From: Pusillimonas sp. T2
GTDB lineage: Bacteria > Pseudomonadota > Gammaproteobacteria > Burkholderiales > Burkholderiaceae_B
Reading direction: 5' to 3'
Assembly: GCF_002236805.1 (NCBI RefSeq)
Contig: NZ_NIQA01000002.1
Span: 50,782-114,781, forward strand
Length of the DNA stretch: 64,000 bases
The position numbers and the translations under genes were made by a program. A model generated the notes under the pieces. The model was not told where the DNA came from. It ran no database searches and saw only the letters and a program-made list of their open reading frames with translations. Shown piece after piece: positions 57,743 to 64,000 of the stretch (positions are counted from its first letter, which is position 1; each line of letters opens with the position of its first letter).

Positions 57743-58323
57743 TCGGGCTGATGCTCGACAGACAAGGCTGGCTTAAACCGCACGGCAAGGTACAACGCCT
57801 GCCTTCCCCGAATTTCGACAAACGCCCCAAAGGGGTCGAGCCCACGCTGCTGGTGCTGCATAACATCAGCCTGCCCCCGGGGCAGTTCAGCGGCAACGCC
57901 ATTTGCGATTTTTTTCAGAATAAGCTGGATTGCGACAGTCACCCCTGGTTTGAGAACATCAGGGGGGTAAAAGTATCGGCCCATTTTTTAATTCGTCGCG
58001 ACGGCGATGTCGTGCAGTTTGTTTCGACCCTGCATCGCGCCTGGCATGCCGGGGTTTCGCGCTTTAACCAACGCGACAACTGCAACGACTTTTCAATCGG
58101 TATCGAGCTGGAAGGCACTGACACCGAGCCGTTTACCGACGAGCAATACCACGCCTTAAAACGGCTGACGACCGCGCTGCAGGCTCGGCATACCTTAACG
58201 GCCGTGCGCGGCCACGAACACATTGCGCCAGGCCGAAAAACCGATCCGGGGCCCCACTTTAACTGGCGTCGCTATGGCCGCGAGGCCCGCTGGCTTTTGC
58301 GGCAACTGCCGCCACTGGCGTGA
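57739..58323 (+). CDS. ampD: 1,6-anhydro-N-acetylmuramyl-L-alanine amidase AmpD
   Basis: The cytoplasmic amidase splits the muropeptides that enter during cell-wall recycling, and its loss derepresses AmpC-type beta-lactamases. The ATG at 57739 gives 194 residues with the zinc ligands H41 (LLVLHNISLP), H159 (GHEHIAPGRKTDPG) and D169, and the catalytic K167, which match the E. coli spacing. A bidirectional terminator follows between it and htpG. No ampC or ampR gene is in this window. Confidence 0.95.
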   Translation: MIGLMLDRQGWLKPHGKVQRLPSPNFDKRPKGVEPTLLVLHNISLPPGQFSGNAICDFFQNKLDCDSHPWFENIRGVKVSAHFLIRRDGDVVQFVSTLHRAWHAGVSRFNQRDNCNDFSIGIELEGTDTEPFTDEQYHALKRLTTALQARHTLTAVRGHEHIAPGRKTDPGPHFNWRRYGREARWLLRQLPPLA

Positions 58324-58370
58324 TGTACGAATAAGCCATTGCCTTAAAGCGCCACAACGCCCCCCCAATA

Positions 58371-58403
58371 AAACAAAGGCACGCATAGGCGTGCCTTTGT
58401 TTT
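58371..58403. terminator. bidirectional terminator between ampD and htpG
   Basis: AAACAAAGGCACGC pairs with GCGTGCCTTTGTTT across a four-base loop with A and T runs on each side. It serves both convergent genes. Confidence 0.9.
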
Positions 58404-58424
58404 ATGCGCAATAGCCGTTAACGA

Positions 58425-60335
58425 CTATGCACCTTGCAACAACAACTTGTTCAGCCGCTTCACGAAAGAGGCTGAATCTTTCAGTTGCGCGCCTTCAGCC
58501 AACATAGCCTGGTCCAGCAACAACAGCGCCCACTCGGCAAAATCGGCTTCGTTGGCGTCTTGCACACGACCAATCAGCGGGTGCTCGGGGTTGATTTCAA
58601 GAATAGGCTTGACCTCGGGCGCCGCCTGGCCCGCTGCTTGCAACATACGCAGCAAGTGCGGGCTCAGCTCATTAGCATCGACCACCACGCACGACGGCGA
58701 ATCGACCAGACGAACGGTGACGCGCACGTCTTTTACTTTGTCGCCCAATGACGTTTTCAGGCGCTCGACCAGCGGCTTGAAGTTTTCGGCGACTTCTTCC
58801 TGACGCTTTTTCTCGTCTTCGTCGGCCAAAGCGTCGAGGTCGAGCCCGCCCTTGGCAATCGACACCAACGACTTGCCTTCAAATTCTTGCATGAAGGACA
58901 GCATCCATTCGTCAACGCGATCGGACAGCAACAACACTTCAAGACCCTTCTTGCGGAAGATCTCGAGGTGCGGGCTATTGCTGGCTGCCGCATAAGATTC
59001 ACCCGTAACGTAGTAAATCTTGTCCTGGCCCTCTTTCATGCGCGACACATAATCGGCCAGCGACACATTTTGGGTAGCGCTGTTGGCCTGGGTCGAGGCA
59101 AAACGCAGCAACTTGGCAATGCGCTCTTTGTTGGCCGCGTCTTCGCCCATACCTTCTTTCAGGACCTGGCCAAACTGCCCCCAAAACTCGGCGTACTGCT
59201 CGGCATTGTTCTCGGCCATGTCTTCAAGCACCGACAAAATGCGCTTGGTCGAACCCTCGCGAATAGCGCGAACATCACGGCTTTCTTGCAAGATTTCGCG
59301 CGAAACGTTCAGCGGCAAATCGGCCGAATCAATCACGCCACGCACAAACCGCAAGTAAGCCGGCAGCAGCTGTTCGGCGTCGTCCATGATGAACACACGC
59401 TTGACGTAAAGCTTGACCCCACGGCGCGCATCGCGGTCCCACAGGTCGAACGGCGCCCGCTTGGGCACGTAGAGCAGTTGGGTGTACTCGCTGCGGCCTT
59501 CTACCCGGTTATGGGTCCAGGCCAGCGGGTCTTCGAAGTCGTGTGAAACGTGTTTGTAGAATTCTTTGTACTGCTCGTCGGTCACGTCAGACTTGGCGCG
59601 TGTCCACAAGGCATTGGCCTGGTTGACGGTTTCCCATTCAGTCGTCTTGACCTGCTTCGATGCTTCGCTGTCCCACTCTTCTTTCAGCATCTGCACGGGC
59701 AACGAAATATGGTCGGAATAGCGACGCAAAATTTCGCGCAGTTTCCAGCCGCTTAAAAACTCGTCTTCGTCGGCACGCAAGTGCAGGGTTACCGCGGTGC
59801 CGCGGTCCGCCTTCTCGACCGTCATGATGGAAAACTCGCCCTGGCCGTCAGATTCCCAAAGCACGGCTTCGGTTGCATCGGCGCCGGCACGACGGCTTAA
59901 CACCGAAACTTTGTCAGCGACGATAAACGACGAATAAAAGCCCACACCAAACTGACCGATAAGATGCGCGTCTTTTTGCTTGTCGCCTGTCAGTTGCGAA
60001 AAGAATTCTTTGGTACCAGAACGGGCAATGGTGCCCAAGTTGGCAATGGCTTCGTCACGCGACAAACCAATACCGTTGTCTGAAATCGTAATAGTGCGCT
60101 TATCGGCATCGTATTCAACACGGATGCGCAAATCGGCATCACCCTGCATTAGCTCGGGTTTGTCGATGGCTTCGAAACGCAACTTGTCGCAGGCGTCTGA
60201 CGCATTCGACACCAGTTCGCGCAAGAAAATTTCTTTATTGCTGTACAACGAATGAATCATCAGGTGCAGCAACTGTTTGACTTCGGCCTGGAAACCCAGG
60301 GTTTCAGAGGCCATTGCGGTTTCGGATTGGCTCAT
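58425..60335 (-). CDS. htpG: chaperone protein HtpG (Hsp90)
   Basis: A 636-residue Hsp90 chaperone. The N-terminal ATPase domain has the GHKL motifs [30 protein letters not shown] and [11 protein letters not shown], and the C-terminal domain contains [17 protein letters not shown] dimerisation helices. The ATG at 60335 is chosen over one five codons upstream. A near-consensus heat-shock promoter lies at 60400-60427. Confidence 0.97.
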   Translation of the reverse strand: MSQSETAMASETLGFQAEVKQLLHLMIHSLYSNKEIFLRELVSNASDACDKLRFEAIDKPELMQGDADLRIRVEYDADKRTITISDNGIGLSRDEAIANLGTIARSGTKEFFSQLTGDKQKDAHLIGQFGVGFYSSFIVADKVSVLSRRAGADATEAVLWESDGQGEFSIMTVEKADRGTAVTLHLRADEDEFLSGWKLREILRRYSDHISLPVQMLKEEWDSEASKQVKTTEWETVNQANALWTRAKSDVTDEQYKEFYKHVSHDFEDPLAWTHNRVEGRSEYTQLLYVPKRAPFDLWDRDARRGVKLYVKRVFIMDDAEQLLPAYLRFVRGVIDSADLPLNVSREILQESRDVRAIREGSTKRILSVLEDMAENNAEQYAEFWGQFGQVLKEGMGEDAANKERIAKLLRFASTQANSATQNVSLADYVSRMKEGQDKIYYVTGESYAAASNSPHLEIFRKKGLEVLLLSDRVDEWMLSFMQEFEGKSLVSIAKGGLDLDALADEDEKKRQEEVAENFKPLVERLKTSLGDKVKDVRVTVRLVDSPSCVVVDANELSPHLLRMLQAAGQAAPEVKPILEINPEHPLIGRVQDANEADFAEWALLLLDQAMLAEGAQLKDSASFVKRLNKLLLQGA

Positions 60336-60399
60336 GTCAGCGCACTCCATAAATGCGGTTAAAAACGGTAGCAGCCGCCACAGGCGGCGAACTCGGCAT

Positions 60400-60427
60400 A
60401 TTTGGGGGCTGTCTGCCCGTTTTCAAG
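60400..60427 (-). promoter_or_regulatory. sigma32-type heat-shock promoter of htpG
   Basis: On the minus strand the -35 CTTGAAA (60427-60421) is a perfect consensus match and the -10 CCCCAAAT (60407-60400) differs in one base from CCCCATNT, with a 13-bp spacer. The predicted start gives a leader of about 55-60 nt before the htpG ATG. Confidence 0.8.
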
Positions 60428-60550
60428 GGCCCAGCTTGCTTCTATGCAACAAAACGCTCGGGACAGCGGAACCAATGCCGCATGAATGCTGGGCAATTGC
60501 CATTAAATAGTGCTAAGGTTTCGCCGGATTGCATCACCTCCTGTCATGTC

Positions 60551-63500
60551 ATGCGCCGTTTAATCACTATCTCTTTACTCGCTGCCGTCACCGCTTTCCA
60601 TTCTGCGGGGCACACCCAAGACTACAACACCGAAGAATATCGTAACCAAACCGGCCTTGACTTGATCAAGGCCGGGGACGCTTACCGCCTGGGCTTTACC
60701 GGACAGGGGGTCACTATCGGCGTGGTTGACTCGGGCATTGCGGCCTGGCACCCAGAGTTTGCCGGACAAATTGTGGGCGGCTATGACTTCAGATTGAGTC
60801 AGGCAGTCAGCCAATCCAGCGGCATCGACACCGATGGACATGGCTCGCACGTGAGCGGCATTATGGCGGCCCGACGCGACGGCGTGGGCATGCATGGCGT
60901 CGCTTTCAACTCGAAGATATTTTCCACCCGTTACGGGGCTGACGATAACGACGACGATGATGATGACGACAACGGAATCGACGATTTCGACATCGGTAGC
61001 GGCATCACATTTCTTGAAAAAGCCCAGGCGTTTGACCCCGTCTTGAGCTCCGCCTGGAACTACATGGCGCGCCAGGGGCTGACGGTCATAAACAATAGCC
61101 TGGGACTGAATAGTTGCGCACCTGGCGCATCTGGCACCGCAACCGAACCCTGCAACGTTAAAGATTTTGGTTTAAGCACCGACACCGGCTACACCGGCAA
61201 TTTCAAGGTCGACGAACTGTTTGGCGAGACCATTTTGGCGATGCATCGGTTAAAAGATGCCGGCACACTAATGGTGTTTGCCACAGGCAACGAGTCCCAG
61301 CCGCAACCCGACATACTGGCCGGCATGCCTGTGCTGTACCCCGAACTCGCCCCCAACTGGCTGGCCGTCACCGCCGTTAACGTGGATATCGACTTCAACA
61401 ACCCGGTTGTAGCCACCTACGCCAACAAATGTGGTGATGCCAAAGCGTGGTGTCTGGCCGCTCCGGGCAGCCGATCGACCCCCGACGCCAACGACTCGAG
61501 CACCTGGCAAGGCATTTGGTCTGTTAACAAGGACGGACTTTACGTCTCCCTGCCCGGCACCTCGATGGCCGCACCCCACGTCACCGGCGCAGCGGCCCTG
61601 GTCAAAGAGGCCTTCCCGTTTTTTAACGCCTACCAATTGCAGCAGACCCTGCTAACCACCGCAACCGACCTGACACCATCGGATAACAAACGCTACGACG
61701 ACATCTTCGGCTGGGGCTTGTTAAACGTCGGCAAAGCCGTTCTGGGCCCGTCGGCGTTTGTATCTGTTTTTGATGTAGACACCAAAGGGTACAGCGCGAC
61801 GTTTTCTAACAATATTGGGGACCTGTCGGGCGAAGGGCTGGGCGCCGGGTCGTTAATCAAACGCGGTGCCGGTACGCTGACCTTGGCCGGCACCAACAAC
61901 TATACGGGCACAACAACCGTTGAAGGCGGCACCCTTATTGTTGCCGGCACCAACAACACGGGCGACACCATTATTAATGGGGGTAACCTGACCGTAGACC
62001 GCAGCGGCCAATTGAACTCGACCGCCAATACCGTCAATGGCGGCAAAATGGTGGTCAACGGTAACCTGGCAACCACCAGCACCACGACCGTCAAACTTAA
62101 CGGCATTTTGGGTGGCCGCGGCAATGTCGGCATCTTGGTCAACGAAGGCACCGTCGCCCCCGGCAACTCGGTCGGCACCTTGACCGTAAAAGGTAACTAC
62201 ACCCAGACGGCAACATCGGTGCTAGAAATTGAAGTTGACGGCAATAACGGCTTTGACCAACTGGTTGTAGAAGGCAACGCCGCACTGGACGGCACACTGG
62301 CATTGCGCGGCGGGCCATTTCGCCAAGGCGTGAACTACAACTTTTTGTCGGTGGCTGGCGGCGGTGGTTTAACAGGCAACTTTGCGCAAATCGACACCTC
62401 TTTGCTCTTTCTAAGCCCAAGCCTTAGTGTTTCGGGAACGGGCATTTCGCTGTCGGTGGCCCGCAACGCGCAAGCCTTTGCCGCGTATACCCACACCGCC
62501 AACCAGCGCAACGTAGCCGCCGCGCTCGACCCTTTCTCGGCCAACCCGCCAACCGCGCTGTCGAGCGTGTACGACGACGTCTTGAATGCCACCGCCAGAA
62601 CCTTGCCTGGGCTCATGGACGCCCTGAGCGGCGAAATTCACGCCAGCGTTGCGTCTAGTTTATTCAGCCAAAGTCAGTTATGGACGGCGTCTGCAACGCG
62701 ACGGTTAAACCAAGTGCTGACGCGCCCCGACATTAACCAGCGCCGCCCCCTATGGGTTACGGTACAACGCCAATGGAGTGACCTGAATGGCGCGAATGGC
62801 TCGGCCGCTACCCGCAGCTACGCCAACGGCCTTTTCCTGGGCGCAGACACCGCGCTACGCAACGGGTGGCACGCCGGCGCGGCCCTAGGGGCTCACGACA
62901 CACGCATTGACGTCGGCGAACGACGCAGCCGCGCCGATGCGCACAGCTACACGGCCGCCCTATACGGCGCAAAGCATTGGCCGACTAGTGAGAACACCGC
63001 CCTGAACTGGCGTGCTTCAACCGCCTATACCTACCACGACCTGAACACCCGCCGCCAACTGGACGTTGGCGGTAGCCAGACCCTAAAGGCCGACTACCAC
63101 GCCCACCAGGTACAAGCGTTTACCGAACTGGGATATGCCTTTGCGGCAAACCAAAACCTGGTACTGGAGCCCTACGCGCGCCTGGGATGGACCCAACTGC
63201 AGACGTCGTCGATGCGTGAAAACGGCGGCCAGGCAGCGCTGCAATCTGGCGCTGCGACAGACCGACAAGGCACCCTGAACCTGGGCCTGCGTGCCTATAG
63301 TGAATTGGCGCTAACACCCGCCACCACTGCACGGATTAACGGCGAGCTAAGTTGGCAACACACCCATGGCGACACCACCGCCACACGCCATATGGCCTTT
63401 GCCAACGCAACTGATGTGGGCTTTAGCGTCAAAGGCGCCCCAGTAGCGCGCAACGCGCTGCAACTGGCCTTGAACGGCGAAGTAGACGTAAACAAATCCA

Positions 63501-63586
63501 CCCAAATTGGCTTGAACTACAGCGGCCAGTTCGGCGGCGGCAACACCCAAAACACGGCTTCGCTGTATTTGAATTTGCGGTACTAA
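60551..63586 (+). CDS. subtilisin-type (S8) serine protease autotransporter
   Basis: A 1011-residue type Va autotransporter. A Sec signal peptide (about residues 1-22, MRRLITISLLAAVTAFHSAG) precedes a subtilase domain with catalytic D60 (GVVDSGI), H97 (DGHGSHVSG), S338 (GTSMAAPH) and oxyanion N247 (ATGNES). A run of aspartates lies at 131-145 (seven in a row at 134-140). Residues 436-470 form a passenger-associated transport repeat, and about 740-1011 are the outer membrane beta-barrel, ending LNLRY. Unlike SphB1 and NalP there is no lipobox. It is divergent from htpG; the start has no clear ribosome site. Confidence 0.9.
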   Translation: MRRLITISLLAAVTAFHSAGHTQDYNTEEYRNQTGLDLIKAGDAYRLGFTGQGVTIGVVDSGIAAWHPEFAGQIVGGYDFRLSQAVSQSSGIDTDGHGSHVSGIMAARRDGVGMHGVAFNSKIFSTRYGADDNDDDDDDDNGIDDFDIGSGITFLEKAQAFDPVLSSAWNYMARQGLTVINNSLGLNSCAPGASGTATEPCNVKDFGLSTDTGYTGNFKVDELFGETILAMHRLKDAGTLMVFATGNESQPQPDILAGMPVLYPELAPNWLAVTAVNVDIDFNNPVVATYANKCGDAKAWCLAAPGSRSTPDANDSSTWQGIWSVNKDGLYVSLPGTSMAAPHVTGAAALVKEAFPFFNAYQLQQTLLTTATDLTPSDNKRYDDIFGWGLLNVGKAVLGPSAFVSVFDVDTKGYSATFSNNIGDLSGEGLGAGSLIKRGAGTLTLAGTNNYTGTTTVEGGTLIVAGTNNTGDTIINGGNLTVDRSGQLNSTANTVNGGKMVVNGNLATTSTTTVKLNGILGGRGNVGILVNEGTVAPGNSVGTLTVKGNYTQTATSVLEIEVDGNNGFDQLVVEGNAALDGTLALRGGPFRQGVNYNFLSVAGGGGLTGNFAQIDTSLLFLSPSLSVSGTGISLSVARNAQAFAAYTHTANQRNVAAALDPFSANPPTALSSVYDDVLNATARTLPGLMDALSGEIHASVASSLFSQSQLWTASATRRLNQVLTRPDINQRRPLWVTVQRQWSDLNGANGSAATRSYANGLFLGADTALRNGWHAGAALGAHDTRIDVGERRSRADAHSYTAALYGAKHWPTSENTALNWRASTAYTYHDLNTRRQLDVGGSQTLKADYHAHQVQAFTELGYAFAANQNLVLEPYARLGWTQLQTSSMRENGGQAALQSGAATDRQGTLNLGLRAYSELALTPATTARINGELSWQHTHGDTTATRHMAFANATDVGFSVKGAPVARNALQLALNGEVDVNKSTQIGLNYSGQFGGGNTQNTASLYLNLRY

Positions 63587-63671
63587 ACGGACTTCTGCAA
63601 AACATTTAAATTCAGCGTATAATCGTGCCCTTCTGCCCGGTGGCCCTTCTAGCCACCGACCCAGTCCGAAT

Positions 63672-63756
63672 GCCCGGGTGGTGAAATTGGTAGACGCAGG
63701 GGACTCAAAATCCCCCGCCGCAAGGCGTGCCGGTTCGATTCCGGCCCCGGGCACCA
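63672..63756 (+). tRNA. tRNA-Leu (anticodon CAA)
   Basis: A class II tRNA of 85 nt with encoded CCA. Acceptor GCCCGGG pairs with CCCGGGC, discriminator A; the anticodon arm GGGGA-CTCAAAA-TCCCC gives anticodon CAA; the extended variable arm and T-arm (GGTTCGATTCC) are present. A terminator follows directly. Confidence 0.96.
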
Positions 63757-63762
63757 AATTTT

Positions 63763-63796
63763 AAAGACCGTCTCTGTTTTGCAGAGACGGTCTTTT
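63763..63796 (+). terminator. intrinsic terminator after tRNA-Leu
   Basis: AAAGACCGTCTCTG pairs with CAGAGACGGTCTTT across a five-base loop and is followed by T-rich sequence. It lies 7 bp after the tRNA CCA end. Confidence 0.88.
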
Positions 63797-63816
63797 GTTT
63801 TTGGGGTCTGGCTCTT

Positions 63817-63847
63817 CCCCATTATCGGGCTCTACCCCATTATCGGG
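63817..63847. repeat. two tandem copies of CCCCATTATCGGG
   Basis: CCCCATTATCGGG occurs at 63817-63829 and at 63835-63847, an 18-bp period. The pair sits between the tRNA-Leu terminator and the transposase remnant and may be part of an insertion sequence end or an unlabelled repeat family. Confidence 0.5.
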
Positions 63848-63874
63848 GGATACGCATTCACTAGACACGGTTAA

Positions 63875-64000
63875 TCACACCGTTCCAACCGCACTGGGCC
63901 AAGACACGCAGGCGGTAATTTTGACCTCACGTCCGAGCGCCTTGACGCGTTCACGTTCGGCGCTGGTAACACCATCGCGTGTACCGGTATTTGAGCCACC
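63875..64000 (-). pseudogene. IS3-family transposase OrfA fragment, decayed and cut by the window edge
   Basis: On the minus strand an open frame of 41 codons ends in TGA at 63875. Its first 27 residues (including RDGVTSAERERVKALGREVK) match the coiled-coil region of IS3-family OrfA proteins, which normally continue as ELRxANEIL. Here the match breaks off after REVK and gives way to unrelated sequence (about 63875-63919), so this is a truncated remnant. The portion beyond 64000 is unknown. Confidence 0.55.

Noticed and set aside
62881..62900. CCTAGGGG-like sequence in the autotransporter gene as another operator copy
   Set aside because: It lies inside coding sequence, lacks the second arm and is explained by the protein reading.
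1..64000. CRISPR array or cas genes
   Set aside because: No regularly spaced repeat series of the required length and no Cas-like protein was seen.

Overview
The window is a stretch of bacterial chromosome from a betaproteobacterium, most likely Burkholderiales of the Alcaligenaceae/Bordetella type. The basis is the housekeeping neighbourhoods (ychF-pth-rplY-prs-tRNA-Gln-ispE-lolB-TPR protein facing mutM; trmB-thiS facing ffh; ccsA-like gene, PP0621-like gene, ampD), the ubiquinone gene coq7, tripartite TRAP transport and Gram-negative envelope genes (tamAB, LpxL-type acyltransferase, autotransporter). Species is not assignable from sequence alone. Gene density is high; the only gap over 300 bp is 30725-31214.

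Layout. 1-5064: end of an NAD-dependent epimerase gene, an AraC regulator divergent from a cupin dioxygenase resembling 2,4'-dihydroxyacetophenone dioxygenase, and a dctPQM TRAP operon on the opposite strand. 5268-18000: a DnaQ/GIY-YIG fusion nuclease, an LpxL-type acyltransferase, the ychF-to-lolB housekeeping block with tRNA-Gln(TTG), mutM and a GlcD-type flavoprotein. 18066-31160: a surface polysaccharide locus. A phosphohexomutase on + faces a long minus-strand operon encoding a WecA-type initiating transferase, TviB/TviC-type sugar nucleotide enzymes, a MurJ/Wzx-type flippase, an asparagine-synthase-like amidotransferase and three glycosyltransferase genes, one of them a fusion of two complete GT4 enzymes. 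The locus is preceded by a 490-bp leader with two good sigma70-like promoters, a palindromic operator inside a promoter spacer, a hairpin that displays a CUCCUCCU (anti-Shine-Dalgarno) loop, and a strong intrinsic terminator.

31215-48949: coq7, osmC-thyA-folA, then a long minus-strand series apbC-tamA-tamB-dcd-basic amino acid decarboxylase-flavoprotein-gcvT-gcvH-gcvP. 49056-58323: a small membrane protein, metG, a CDF transporter, gabD, tRNA-Gly(CCC), trmB, an orphan thiS, ffh, a CcsA-like protein, a PP0621-like protein and ampD. 58425-63586: htpG behind a near-consensus heat-shock promoter, divergent from a subtilisin-type (S8) autotransporter. 63672-64000: tRNA-Leu(CAA), a terminator, short tandem repeats and a decayed IS3-family transposase fragment at the window edge.

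The most interesting region is the polysaccharide leader (30850-31160): it looks like an sRNA gene or attenuated leader with an anti-SD hairpin, controlled by a CTAGGG/CCCTAG palindrome that has a relative upstream of the TRAP operon. The locus itself probably makes a hexosaminuronamide-containing glycan, and no polymerase or chain-length regulator is visible here.
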